NCBI RefSeq assembly: GCF_005116715.1
Contig: NZ_SWCI01000001.1
Coordinates: forward strand, 664,490-728,489
Direction: 5' to 3'
DNA length: 64,000 bases
Origin: Ferrimonas sediminicola
Lineage (GTDB): Bacteria > Pseudomonadota > Gammaproteobacteria > Enterobacterales > Shewanellaceae
Both the position numbers and the translations under genes were made by a program. Positions 12,507 to 21,090 of the stretch are shown here, piece by piece (positions within the stretch are counted from its first letter, which is position 1; each line of letters begins with the position of its first letter). A model generated the notes under the pieces. That model worked only from the letters and a program-made list of their open reading frames with translations, did not search any database and had not been told where the DNA came from.

Positions 12507-12616
12507 CCCGTTATCGCCACTACGGCGAAGCCATCAAACAGGCCGCGAGCGACGAGGGTGAATGGGGGCGACGCTTTTTCAGGGTGAGCGGATGATCGGA
12601 GTAGACCAGCGCAGAG
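12507..12616 (-). pseudogene. Decayed third copy of the membrane protein gene (3' fragment)
   Basis: About 110 bases align by eye with the 3' part of the gene at 9751-10461: both contain CCCGTTA(T/C)CGCCAC, (A/C)AAACAGGC(C/T)GCG, GCGACGA, CAGGGTGAG and GTAGACCAGC. No open frame or start remains. It sits upstream of the secreted-protein copy 2, so it is a relic of an additional duplication. Confidence 0.75.
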
Positions 12617-12641
12617 TGGGGTGGCTAACGTGTTCGAACTG

Positions 12642-12668
12642 AAAAAGGCGCCCCTGGGCGCCTCTTTT
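12642..12668. terminator. Terminator downstream of the PhnA-like gene
   Basis: Near-palindrome GGCGCCC/GGGCGCC flanked by AAAAA on the left and TCTTTT on the right. On the minus strand it ends the PhnA-like gene 16 bases after its stop. Confidence 0.75.
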
Positions 12669-12683
12669 GTCCTTGGCAGCGGG

Positions 12684-13277
12684 TTACTCGCCCTGTTTGG
12701 ATTTCTTCACATACTGGGTGAGGATCACGATGCGCTGACCGTTGACCCGGCCCTCGATGTGTTCGGGGTTGTTGGTCAGGCCGATGTTGCGCACCGGGGT
12801 GCCGCGCTTGGCGGTGAAGTTGCCGCCCTTGACCACCAGATCCTTGATCAGGTGGACGGTGTCGCCCGCCAGCAGCACGTCGCCGTTGCTGTCCTTGTGG
12901 ACGATGGCGTCGGGATCGGCTTCTTCAGGCAGGCCGGCGTCGGCCCAGGCTTTCACCTCCTCCTCCATGTAGATCATGTCCAGCAGATCCTGAGCCCAGG
13001 TCTCGCCCTGCTTGGTCAGGCGGTGCAGCATGCGGTAGGCCACCACCTGGACGGCGGGCACCTGGCTCCACATGGCGTCGTTTAGGCAGCGCCAGTGGTT
13101 GGCATCCAGCTGGGCATCGTCGGCCAGCTCGCCCTTACACTTGATGCAGGCCAGCACCGCCTTGTCCTCGGTGCTCTTCTCCACCGGTGGCACGTCATAG
13201 ACGCTCAGCTGATCGTTACTGCCACACAGCTCACACTTGGAGTCGCCACGCTGCATCAGGGTGTTTTCAATGCTCAT
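12684..13277 (-). CDS. PhnA/YjdM family zinc-ribbon protein
   Basis: 197 residues. The N-terminal zinc ribbon has two Cys pairs (CELC near residue 15 and CIKC near 44), followed by the C-terminal PhnA domain with the signature GDTVHLIKDLVVKGGNFTAKRGTPVRNIGLT. Despite the family name, this domain is not established as a phosphonatase, and no phosphonate genes are nearby. It lies between the hypE terminator and its own terminator, so it is a single-gene unit. Confidence 0.88.
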   Translation of the reverse strand: MSIENTLMQRGDSKCELCGSNDQLSVYDVPPVEKSTEDKAVLACIKCKGELADDAQLDANHWRCLNDAMWSQVPAVQVVAYRMLHRLTKQGETWAQDLLDMIYMEEEVKAWADAGLPEEADPDAIVHKDSNGDVLLAGDTVHLIKDLVVKGGNFTAKRGTPVRNIGLTNNPEHIEGRVNGQRIVILTQYVKKSKQGE

Positions 13278-13351
13278 TGAGATATGTCCTTCAGGAGAGT
13301 TAAGGCGGAATTATATCAGCGCGAAAGCGGGTCTGTCAGGGGGGCGGGCAG

Positions 13352-13377
13352 CAAAAAGGGGCGCCGTGGCGCCCCTT
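13352..13377 (-). terminator. hypCDE terminator
   Basis: On the minus strand, AGGGGCGCC/GGCGCCCCT with an ACG centre is followed by TTTTTGC, 15 bases after the hypE stop. Confidence 0.85.
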
Positions 13378-13391
13378 GAGCCTGCATCGCC

Positions 13392-14399
13392 TCAGCAGAT
13401 GCGCGGCAGCAGTTCCCCTTTGGGCAGCTCCAGGTAGCGCTGGCTGCCCCAGGGTGAGCTGAGCACCACCTTGCCCAGGTGCTGCTCCACCACGGTGCCG
13501 ATGATGGCGGCGCTCTGCTGCCCCTGTCGAAGCAGGGCCAGGGCCTGATCCGCCTGGTCGGCGGGGACACCGAGGACGAAGGTGCCCTCGTTGGCCAGCT
13601 CCATGGGCTCAAAGCCGAACAGTTCGCACAGGCCCTGCACCTCGTCGGCGATGGGCACCTGATCCTGCTGCACCTGAATCCCCAGTTCGCGGCTGGCGGC
13701 CCACTCGTTGAGCACCGCCGCCAGGCCGCCGCGGGTGGCATCACGCATGGCCCGCACCTCGATGCCGGCGTCCAGCAGCCGCTTGACGTCGTCCCACAGG
13801 GTGGCACAGTCGGAGGCCAGGTCGCCCTCCAGGACCATCCCTTCGCGGCTGGCCAGGATGCAGGCACCGTGGCGGCCGACGTCGCGGGAAACCAGGATGC
13901 GGTCGCCCACCTCCAGTTGCTTCCAGGAGGGGCTGGCGATGCACTGGCCCACGCCCGAGGTGTTGATGAAGATGCCGTCGGCAGCGCCCTTGGGCACCAC
14001 CTTGGTGTCGCCGCAGACGATGCGGGCACCGCTCTTCTCCAGCTCCTCAGCCATGGATTTCACCAGGGATTCCAGCTCGGCGAAGGTCAGACCCTCCTCG
14101 ATGATGAAGCCACAGCTCAGGTACTGGGGAATGGCACCCGCCATCGCCAGGTCGTTGACGGTACCGGCCACGGCGATCTTACCCAGGTCGCCCCCTTTGA
14201 ACTGGCGGGGGCTGACGGTGAAGCTGTCGGTGGTGAAGGCCAGGGGGCCCTGCAGATCCAGTCGGGCGGCGTCTTCGTCACGAATCAGGATCTCGTTGCT
14301 GAAGTACTTGAAGAACAGCTTGCGGATCAGTTCGTTCATCTCGACGCCACCGCCACCATGGCTCAGTTGGATGCGGCGCTTGTTGTCGGTGGCGGTCAT
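13392..14399 (-). CDS. hypE: Hydrogenase maturation factor HypE
   Basis: Dehydrates the thiocarboxamide on its own C-terminal Cys to thiocyanate, supplying CN ligands for the NiFe site. The AIR-synthase-like ATP-binding core begins LSHGGGGVEMNELI and includes IVCGDTKVVPKG. The last residues are PRIC, so the catalytic terminal Cys335 is intact. The stop codon is followed by a terminator. hypD overlaps its start by four bases. Confidence 0.96.
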   Translation of the reverse strand: MTATDNKRRIQLSHGGGGVEMNELIRKLFFKYFSNEILIRDEDAARLDLQGPLAFTTDSFTVSPRQFKGGDLGKIAVAGTVNDLAMAGAIPQYLSCGFIIEEGLTFAELESLVKSMAEELEKSGARIVCGDTKVVPKGAADGIFINTSGVGQCIASPSWKQLEVGDRILVSRDVGRHGACILASREGMVLEGDLASDCATLWDDVKRLLDAGIEVRAMRDATRGGLAAVLNEWAASRELGIQVQQDQVPIADEVQGLCELFGFEPMELANEGTFVLGVPADQADQALALLRQGQQSAAIIGTVVEQHLGKVVLSSPWGSQRYLELPKGELLPRIC

Positions 14400-15523
14400 A
14401 GAATCACTTCTCCGTACTTATAGTGGGCGTGGCAGGCGCCCTCTGAGCTGACCATGCAGCTGCCCATGGGGGTCTGTGGGGTGCAGCCTCGGCCGAACAC
14501 CTTGCAGTCGGTGGGCTTGGCCAGACCCTTGAGGATGTTGCCGCACAGGCAGGCCTTGTGGTCATCCAGCTCCTCGGTGGGCAGCAGATCCTTGAATTTG
14601 ATCTCGGCGTTGAGATGGGGATAGTCGGGAGACATCCCCAGGGAGGAGTCCGGGATGTAACCCAGACCGCGCCAGCGGAACTGGGATCGCACCGCCAGGT
14701 ACTTGTCCACCAGGGCCTGGGCGCCGGTGTTGCCCTCCAGGGTGACGGCGCGGCTGTACTGGATCTCCAGTTCGGCCCTGCCCGCCAGCTTCTGCTCAAC
14801 CAGCATTAGTACGCTTTCCAGCACATCCACAGGTTCGAAGCCGGAGACCACAACCGGGGTCTGGTAGGCGTCGACGATGGGCTGGTAGATCTTGGCCCCG
14901 GTGATCACGCTGACGTGGGAGGGACCGATGAAGGCGTTGACCCTGGCCTGGCCGTCGGCCATCACCGCGTGCACCGCCGGTGGCACCAGGACGTGGTTGA
15001 CATGCAGCAGCAGGTTGGTCAGCCCCAGTTGCTCCGCCATCTGCACCAGCACCGCGGTCATCGGGCTGGTGGTTTCGAAGCCGATGGCGAAGTAGATTAC
15101 CGTCTTGTCCGGGTGTTCCTGGGCCAGCTTTACCGCATCCATGGGGTCATACAGCGGGCGCACATCGGCGCCCTGGGCACGGGCCTGGGCCAGGCTGGAC
15201 TTGGATCCGGGTACCCGGATCATGTCGCCCAGGGTGGCCAGGATGACGTCAGGCATCTGTGCCAGGGCGATCGCCTGGTCGATGCGCTCCTTGGGCATCA
15301 CGCACACAGGGCAGCCCGGGCCATGGATGAATTCGATGTTGTCCGGCAGCGCCTGGTGGATGCCGTATTTCATGATGCTGTGGGTGTGACCGCCGCACAC
15401 CTCCATGATTCTCAGGGGTTCTGTCAGCCCCGGGGCCCGGTCGGCGATCTGCTTCAGCAGTGCCTTGATGGTCTCCGGGTCCCGGAATCCCTGGTAGAGA
15501 TCCTTCAGGGCCAGATCAGACAT
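14396..15523 (-). CDS. hypD: Hydrogenase maturation factor HypD
   Basis: Fe-S scaffold protein on which the Fe(CN)2CO group is assembled with HypC. Conserved motifs: EVCGGHTHSI, HGPGCPVCVMP, GFETTSPMTA and the C-terminal cysteine-rich segment (CLCGNILKG, CKVFGRGCTP, MGSCMVSSEGACHAHYKYG) that binds a 4Fe-4S cluster. I start at 15523 because GGAGG lies seven bases upstream and this gives the usual length (375). The ATG overlaps the end of hypC by eight bases, indicating translational coupling. Confidence 0.96.
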   Translation of the reverse strand: MSDLALKDLYQGFRDPETIKALLKQIADRAPGLTEPLRIMEVCGGHTHSIMKYGIHQALPDNIEFIHGPGCPVCVMPKERIDQAIALAQMPDVILATLGDMIRVPGSKSSLAQARAQGADVRPLYDPMDAVKLAQEHPDKTVIYFAIGFETTSPMTAVLVQMAEQLGLTNLLLHVNHVLVPPAVHAVMADGQARVNAFIGPSHVSVITGAKIYQPIVDAYQTPVVVSGFEPVDVLESVLMLVEQKLAGRAELEIQYSRAVTLEGNTGAQALVDKYLAVRSQFRWRGLGYIPDSSLGMSPDYPHLNAEIKFKDLLPTEELDDHKACLCGNILKGLAKPTDCKVFGRGCTPQTPMGSCMVSSEGACHAHYKYGEVIL

Positions 15524-15758
15524 CTTCAGCCTCCATCTTTTCGACAATCTCCTTGTAGAGTTCGAGGCTCTCCTTGGCCGCCTCCTCGTCGATCTTGTTC
15601 ATGGCGAAGCCAACGTGGATCAGCACGTAGTCGCCCACGTTCAGTGGTTCGCTGATCAGGTGAGTGCTCACCCGGCGGGTGACGCCCATGGTGTCGACGG
15701 TAGCGGTGGTGTCTTCAGGGTGCAGTTCTACCACCTGAGAGGGAATGGATAAACACAT
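15516..15758 (-). CDS. hypC: Hydrogenase maturation chaperone HypC
   Basis: 80-residue chaperone that carries the iron group from HypD to the large-subunit precursor. The N-terminus MCLSIPSQVVE contains the essential Cys2. The VGDYVLIHVGFAMNKID segment is the family signature. It is first in a hypC-hypD-hypE operon with its own putative promoter and CRP/FNR-type site upstream. Confidence 0.96.
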   Translation of the reverse strand: MCLSIPSQVVELHPEDTTATVDTMGVTRRVSTHLISEPLNVGDYVLIHVGFAMNKIDEEAAKESLELYKEIVEKMEAEDV

Positions 15759-15790
15759 GGTCTGAATGGTCCCTTGTTTACATTTCGAAC

Positions 15791-15832
15791 ATTATTCGAC
15801 AACACCCCCATGACTTTCGTGACCTGGGTCAT
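15791..15832 (-). promoter_or_regulatory. hypCDE promoter with a CRP/FNR-type site
   Basis: On the minus strand the dyad ATGACCCAGGTCAC (15819-15832; TGA-N6-TCA core) is centred 32 bases upstream of AATAAT (15791-15796), a 5/6 match to the -10 consensus. That puts the dyad at about -41.5 from the expected start, as for activator-dependent class II promoters. Whether FNR/EtrA, CRP or another family member binds is not decidable by eye. Confidence 0.6.
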
Positions 15833-15878
15833 GTAAGTGGTATTTATTCTGTGGTGGGTGTCGTAGTTTTGGATACTG

Positions 15879-15900
15879 GTGGCGCCGAGCCAGGCGCCAC
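15879..15900. other. Hairpin just after hypF
   Basis: GTGGCGCC/GGCGCCAC forms an 8-bp perfect stem with a six-base loop eight bases after the hypF stop. There is no U-run, so it may be a processing or stability element. Confidence 0.5.
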
Positions 15901-15907
15901 GGGGGAG

Positions 15908-18184
15908 TTACTCCTGGTTGAGGGCATACCAAAGCTGTCCCTGGGCGATGCTGCCGTCGTTGACGGCGGTGCGCTCGGGCCACAGCCAGCGGGCCTGGTG
16001 CTCGCCCATGGTGGCCTGCAGCCGCTCCAGCAGGCAGCGGTTCATCATCACCCCGCCGCTGAGCACCACAGGGTAGTCCGGGTAGCGGGCCATCAGGCTC
16101 ACCATCATCTGCGCCACGGCGTTGACGAAGGCTCGGGCCCAGGTGGCGGTGTCCAGCTTACTGTGCCCCAGGGTCATCATCTGATGCACCAGCGGCGCGG
16201 TGTCGATGATGGGACCGATGCTGGCGGGCAGGCTCAGCAGGTTGACCTCGCGGTCCGGGCACTGCTCGGCGGCGGCTTCCAGCAGCATCCCCGCCTGGCC
16301 GTCGAAGTCGGTCTCTCGGCACAGCTGCAGGAAACAGGCCATGGCATCGAACAGCCGGCCCATGGAGCTGGAGTAGGGGGCATTGATCCCCCGCTGCCAC
16401 ATCAGGTGCATGTTCTTCAGGGCCATATCCTTGATGCCGAACTTCTGTGGCCAGCCGCTGGCCTGTACCTCCTCCAGAGAGTAGTGCTGGAACATCAGCG
16501 ACAGGGCCACCCGCACCGGGTGCTTGATCGCCTGTTCGCCGCCGATGAGGCGGAAGGGCTTGAGGTAGTGCAGTCGGGTGTAGCCCCGGGTGTCTGCCAG
16601 CATCACTTCGCCGCCCCACATCTGACCGTCGTCTCCGAGGCCGGTGCCGTCGAAGGCGAAGCCCAGCACCTTGTTGGTGTACTGGTGCTCCGCCATCACC
16701 GCCAGGATATGGGCGTGGTGGTGCTGCACCTGCAACAGGGGCAGCTCCCGGCGCCGAGCCAGGTTCTGGGCCCACTGGCTGGAGCCGTAGCCCGGATGAA
16801 GGTCGGTGACCAGGCGCTCCACCTTGAGGTCATAGATCCGTTGCAGCTGCGACAGGGTGTGTTCGAAATAGCCCTCAGTGGCCAGGTTGTCCAGGTCGCC
16901 GATGTGGGGGCTGGTGATCGCCCTCTGACCGAAGGCCAGGGCCAGCCGGTTCTTCTGCTGGGCCCCCACCGCCAGGGTGGTGCACCCGGCTTGGGTGGCC
17001 AGGCGCTCGGTCTGGGGGGCGACCCCCCGGGCCAGTCGCCACCACTGGGGACGGCCGCCCACCACCTGCACCACCGAATCGTCACAGGCGTTGAGTATGG
17101 GTCTGTCGTGATCCAGGATGCCGTCCACCACGTGACCCAGCTTGTCCACCAGCTGGCTCAGTTCGGTGATCACCGGCTCACCGGAGAGGTTGGCACTGGT
17201 GGCCACCAGTGGCCGTTCCAGCCGCTCCAGCAGCAGCTGGTGGATGGGGGTGTAGGGCAGAAACAGTCCCAGGCGATCGATACCCGGTGCCACCGATGGA
17301 GCCAGCGCGCCGCTGTCCAGGGTACGCATCAGGGTGATGGGGCGCTCCTGGGAGCAGAGCATGGCCCACTCCTCAGGGGTTCCCTTGACCAGTCCCTCTG
17401 CGCTGGCCCGGTCCTTGACCATCACCGCCAGTGGCTTGGAGGGACGGCGTTTGCGCCGCCGCAAGGTGTCGACCGCCAGGTCGCTGGTGGCATCGCACAT
17501 CAGGTGGTAGCCCCCCAGTCCCTTGATGGCGATGATCTTGCCCTTGGCCAACTGGGTACAGCAGTGCAGAAGGGGATCGGTGACCGCTATCGGCTGGCCA
17601 TTGGACTTGCGCCAGCTCAGTTGGGGGCCGCAGTGGGGACAGCTCACCGGTTGGGCGTGGTAGCGCCGGTTCAGCGGATCCTTGTACTCCCGGGCACACT
17701 CCGGGCACATCCGGAATCCCGCCATGGCGGTGTTGGGCCGGTCGTAGGGCAGGTCACGGATGATGGTGTAGCGAGGGCCGCAGTTGGTGCAGTTGGTAAA
17801 GGGGTAGTTGAAGTAGCGGCTGTCGGGGTTGCGGATGTCGTTCAGGCAGTCGTCGCAACTGGCCTTGTCGGTGGCCAGGGCCACCTGGGCATCCTGCTTG
17901 CCGCTGCTCTCCAGAATAGTGAACTGCGCCTCATCCCGGTTGACAGGGTGTTCCTCGATGGAGAGGTGGTCCACCTTGGCCAGGGGCGGCAGTTGGTTGC
18001 GCATGGCGTCCTCGAAGGCGGCCAACTGCCCAGGGGTACCCTGAACCTCGATGGCCACACCGTTGGCGTCGTTGAGGACGTTGCCGGTCAGGGCATTCTC
18101 CGTGGCATGGCGGTAGACAAAGGGTCGGAAACCGACCCCCTGTACCGTACCGAGGATCCGGTAGTGCTGGCGCCTCAGACTCAT
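15908..18184 (-). CDS. hypF: Carbamoyltransferase HypF
   Basis: Transfers the carbamoyl group from carbamoyl phosphate to HypE, the first step of CN ligand synthesis. Domains in order: acylphosphatase (GTVQGVGFRPFVYRHA, about residues 5-90), two zinc-finger Cys pairs (CDDC, CTNC, CPEC, CPHC), YrdC-like ATP-binding domain (KRRPSKPLAVMVKD, VATSANLSGEP) and Kae1-like domain with QHHHAH near residue 488 and VLSGGVMMNR near the end. I start at 18184, where ATG overlaps the upstream stop (ATGA); length 758 fits. All expected motifs are intact. Confidence 0.96.
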   Translation of the reverse strand: MSLRRQHYRILGTVQGVGFRPFVYRHATENALTGNVLNDANGVAIEVQGTPGQLAAFEDAMRNQLPPLAKVDHLSIEEHPVNRDEAQFTILESSGKQDAQVALATDKASCDDCLNDIRNPDSRYFNYPFTNCTNCGPRYTIIRDLPYDRPNTAMAGFRMCPECAREYKDPLNRRYHAQPVSCPHCGPQLSWRKSNGQPIAVTDPLLHCCTQLAKGKIIAIKGLGGYHLMCDATSDLAVDTLRRRKRRPSKPLAVMVKDRASAEGLVKGTPEEWAMLCSQERPITLMRTLDSGALAPSVAPGIDRLGLFLPYTPIHQLLLERLERPLVATSANLSGEPVITELSQLVDKLGHVVDGILDHDRPILNACDDSVVQVVGGRPQWWRLARGVAPQTERLATQAGCTTLAVGAQQKNRLALAFGQRAITSPHIGDLDNLATEGYFEHTLSQLQRIYDLKVERLVTDLHPGYGSSQWAQNLARRRELPLLQVQHHHAHILAVMAEHQYTNKVLGFAFDGTGLGDDGQMWGGEVMLADTRGYTRLHYLKPFRLIGGEQAIKHPVRVALSLMFQHYSLEEVQASGWPQKFGIKDMALKNMHLMWQRGINAPYSSSMGRLFDAMACFLQLCRETDFDGQAGMLLEAAAEQCPDREVNLLSLPASIGPIIDTAPLVHQMMTLGHSKLDTATWARAFVNAVAQMMVSLMARYPDYPVVLSGGVMMNRCLLERLQATMGEHQARWLWPERTAVNDGSIAQGQLWYALNQE

Positions 18185-19857
18185 GCACGCTTCCTGCGCT
18201 TGAGGAACAGGCCGCCGGCGGCCAGGTTGGAGCCGTCGAAGTCCAGGGCCTCGGGCCACATCAGGTGAAAGTTGTTGCCCAGGCGGCGATGGATGCGGTC
18301 CATCAGCGCCGGTGAGGCGAACTCATCCCCGGCCAGGGCCAGCTGGTCGATGCCCACATCGGCGTCCAGTTGCTCCACCCAGTTGGCCACGAAGTCGGCG
18401 AAGGAGTCCACCAGGCCGTAGCAAGTGGCCTGGATGCTGTTCTCGTCCGCCATGGCGTAGCTCAGGGCCGCCTGCAGCGCCTTGTGGGGTTGCACCGTCA
18501 GCACCTCCTCCTCGTCCCGCTTCAGCTTGAAGTCGATGCGGGGGCTGTTCTTGCCGTCGTGGCCCAGGGCCAGGGCGGTAAACTTACGGGCGGCGGTGAG
18601 GCGATCGTCGCCGGGCTCGGCCACCTGCAGCAGCCAGGCCACCAGCGCCATCAGGCTGGACAGGTTGCCGCTGATGGGGGTGGTGCTCATGGCGTCCAGC
18701 TTGGCGGCGCATTCAGGATGCAGTTCGCGGAAGCGGGCGACCAGGCGTTCGCCGGTGTCGGCACCCTCGGCGATGGTCTGCAGGGTCTGGCTGGGGGCGA
18801 TCCACTGTTCCGGCAGTTTCACCAGCCACTGATACTCACCCCGATCGTCCTGGTAGATCAGCCCGGAGGGGCGGTGGCCACTCAGATAGAGGGTGGCGGT
18901 GGTGCTGCCCTTAGGGGCAAACAGCTCGGCGCCGTGCAGGGCACAGGCAGCGGCCCAGCGGTCGTTGATGTTCTGGCGGCCGTCTTCGCTGAGGCTGAGC
19001 CTGCCCTCGTGCACTTCGGCGCGGTAGCCACCGATGACGGCATCGTCCCACAGCGGCTCGGAGGGGCAGGGCAGATCGCCGGGCTGGCGGCGGTGGCTCA
19101 GGGCCAGGGGCTTCTCCTCCAGGAAGGTGAGTACCAGCTTGGGTGCCGGTTCCACCTCCTCGATGGCCACCAGCTCGACGCCGGCATCCGCCAGGGCCTG
19201 GGCCAGTCGCAGGGTGATGCGATCGTCGGCCAGATGGCACAGGTAGGTGACGTGATCCAGGCCATGGGCCTTGGCAAACTCCGCCTTGGGCAGCAGCTGC
19301 AGCATCGGTTTTTCCAGGCTGCTCAGCAGGCGTACCCCCTGGTTGGAAAGGTGCAGGGCGCCGTTGAGGGCCTCGGTGCGGCAGAACAGCAACTGACTGG
19401 GTTGGAAGCCACCCAGGCGGCGGAAGCGGCGCAGGCCGCTGCCGGTGGCCAGGGTGCACTGTCCCTTCTCCAGGAAGGTGCTGACCGCCTGCTGCAACTG
19501 CCCGTTGTTGAGGCCGGGCTGGGCCTCGCTACCGCAGTTGTGGCAGGCCTCCAGGTGATCCCGACACTGGCCGCAATAGGGGTTGTGAACCGGGCCATGG
19601 GCCAGGGCGTGGTCGTTGCCCTCGAGCTCCTCCACCGGCAGCAGTTCACTGCGCTCCAGCCAGCAGGAGAGAGACCACTCCTGTCCCACCTGCTCGGCCA
19701 GTTCCGACAGCTGCTCCTGATCGCCCTCGGCAATGAAGAAGTAGCTGTTGTCGTTGTTGCCTGTGGTGAGTACCTGGGGGTGGGTCAGTAGCTGGTTGCA
19801 GCGATGAGCGTAATAGGGGACCGGACGGTCGCAGTGGAAGTTAAACTTCAGCTTCAT
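18181..19857 (-). CDS. Diverged HypF-like hydrogenase accessory protein (possibly HydE-type)
   Basis: 558 residues lying between the maturation protease and hypF. Features resembling HypF are a Cys-pair zinc-finger stretch (CGQC, CHNC near residues 94-108), a YrdC-like stretch with SSLEKPMLQLLPKAEF (compare SQERPITLMRT in HypF), and a C-terminus ending like a Kae1 domain (FASPALMDRIHRRLGNNF). The HHHAH metal site and SGGVMMNR motif of HypF are missing, so it is unlikely to be a working carbamoyltransferase. Epsilonproteobacterial hydrogenase operons carry a comparable extra gene (hydE). A role in maturation of this hydrogenase is inferred from position and the ATGA overlap with hypF. Confidence 0.65.
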   Translation of the reverse strand: MKLKFNFHCDRPVPYYAHRCNQLLTHPQVLTTGNNDNSYFFIAEGDQEQLSELAEQVGQEWSLSCWLERSELLPVEELEGNDHALAHGPVHNPYCGQCRDHLEACHNCGSEAQPGLNNGQLQQAVSTFLEKGQCTLATGSGLRRFRRLGGFQPSQLLFCRTEALNGALHLSNQGVRLLSSLEKPMLQLLPKAEFAKAHGLDHVTYLCHLADDRITLRLAQALADAGVELVAIEEVEPAPKLVLTFLEEKPLALSHRRQPGDLPCPSEPLWDDAVIGGYRAEVHEGRLSLSEDGRQNINDRWAAACALHGAELFAPKGSTTATLYLSGHRPSGLIYQDDRGEYQWLVKLPEQWIAPSQTLQTIAEGADTGERLVARFRELHPECAAKLDAMSTTPISGNLSSLMALVAWLLQVAEPGDDRLTAARKFTALALGHDGKNSPRIDFKLKRDEEEVLTVQPHKALQAALSYAMADENSIQATCYGLVDSFADFVANWVEQLDADVGIDQLALAGDEFASPALMDRIHRRLGNNFHLMWPEALDFDGSNLAAGGLFLKRRKRA

Positions 19858-19867
19858 GGCTGGGTCC

Positions 19868-20404
19868 TTAGGTGTCGCAGGAATGGTAGGCCAGGGCCTG
19901 GATGTCGAGATCCTTTACCTTGGTGGCGCGGATTCCCAGGGTCTCCAGGTGACCAACCAGGGCTTTCTCCATGGTGGGCACGGCGCCTTTGACCTGGTCG
20001 GTCAGCTCGAAGCTCATCGATTCCAGGACGGTGGGGACCACACCCAGGACATGGGTCTTGGGCCGGTCGCCCACCATGTCCATCATGTTCAGGGTTTGCA
20101 GCATCTCCACTTCGTGGGCACTGCCTTGCCAGTCCACCTCGGCGGGGGCCTGGTCAAAATCGAAGAAGAAGACGTCGCCGTAGTTGGCATTGGCGGCGTT
20201 GATGGTGTCGACCACCACCAGGTGGTCATAAGGGGCAATCAGAGGAATCAGTGCGTTGGCCAGGGTGCCGCCGTCCATGAACTCCAGCTGAGGTTGCCCC
20301 TCGAACTCGTACGCTTTCTGGAAGTAGTTGGCAAAATGTACGCCGATGCCTTCATCGGCGTACAGAACATTGCCAATCCCCAGAATGAGGATTTTTTCTG
20401 GCAT
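19868..20404 (-). CDS. Hydrogenase maturation endopeptidase (HyaD/HydD family)
   Basis: Clips the C-terminal tail of the large subunit after nickel insertion. 178 residues. The N-terminal motif LILGIGNVLYADEGIGVH provides the first acidic metal ligand (E18). LVVVDTINAA gives the second Asp and THVLGVVP a downstream His ligand. It lies directly after the cytochrome b gene and before the HypF-like gene, in the same leftward operon. The substrate is presumably the large subunit at 21091-22794, which retains a cleavable tail. Confidence 0.92.
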   Translation of the reverse strand: MPEKILILGIGNVLYADEGIGVHFANYFQKAYEFEGQPQLEFMDGGTLANALIPLIAPYDHLVVVDTINAANANYGDVFFFDFDQAPAEVDWQGSAHEVEMLQTLNMMDMVGDRPKTHVLGVVPTVLESMSFELTDQVKGAVPTMEKALVGHLETLGIRATKVKDLDIQALAYHSCDT

Positions 20405-20409
20405 ATCGA

Positions 20410-21081
20410 TTACTTGTGCTTCATTGGGTGGTAGTCATAACCGGACACAATGGAATCCACAGAGTTGTGCTTGAAGCGGATGCCACTGAATACAGCCATA
20501 TATACATGGATAACCATGAAGATGACAAATACCCAGGTCAGGAAGTGGTGCAGCTCACGCACGAAGGCCAGGGTTCCGAACATCGGAATCAGGGCTTCGG
20601 CGATGGGCATAAAGGCACCACCCAATCCTTCGTGATACACATGGGCGTGCAGGATCAGGCCGGTTACACACATCACCACAATAACCAGGGTCAGTGCGAA
20701 GTAGGTCATGTACTGCAGCGGTCCGTAGACACCGGACTTGTGCATGTTGCCCATGTAACCGTATGCCAACAGGTTCTCAATCCATTTCTTGGGACTGATC
20801 ACATCACGGAATGAACGCCGCTCGATATCACTCTTACTGAAGAAGTAAAGATAGGCGCGGATGATGGTGATCGCCACAAGCAGGAAACCTGCTACCAGGT
20901 GGCCGAAGCGCACCCAGCCTTGCATCAGGTTGTCGGGTCCACCGTACTGGACCAAAAAGGGCCAGGAGATGTAGAACCCGGAGATTACCAGCAACACGAT
21001 GGAGAGTGCACGCAGCCAATGGCAGATGCGGATCACCGGCGTGAAGATGTAATCCCTTGAATGTGGAACCTTGTTAGACAT
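20410..21081 (-). CDS. NiFe hydrogenase cytochrome b subunit (HyaC/HydC family)
   Basis: 223-residue di-heme membrane anchor that passes electrons from the small subunit to the quinone pool. Four hydrophobic segments are visible. Candidate heme ligands are His in IRICHWLRA, FGHLVAGF and the paired RELHHFLTWVF...IHVYMAV region, as in the family. It follows the large subunit by nine bases. Its presence marks this as a respiratory uptake enzyme on the periplasmic face. Confidence 0.93.
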   Translation of the reverse strand: MSNKVPHSRDYIFTPVIRICHWLRALSIVLLVISGFYISWPFLVQYGGPDNLMQGWVRFGHLVAGFLLVAITIIRAYLYFFSKSDIERRSFRDVISPKKWIENLLAYGYMGNMHKSGVYGPLQYMTYFALTLVIVVMCVTGLILHAHVYHEGLGGAFMPIAEALIPMFGTLAFVRELHHFLTWVFVIFMVIHVYMAVFSGIRFKHNSVDSIVSGYDYHPMKHK

Positions 21082-21090
21082 AGCTCCTCC

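Noticed and set aside
12684..13277. Phosphonate utilisation locus
   Set aside because: The PhnA name is historical; there are no C-P lyase or transporter genes nearby.
15851..18268. 805-codon plus-strand ORF opposite hypF
   Set aside because: The minus strand encodes hypF with all domains; the plus frame is low-complexity His/Gln/Gly-rich translation typical of antisense GC-rich genes.
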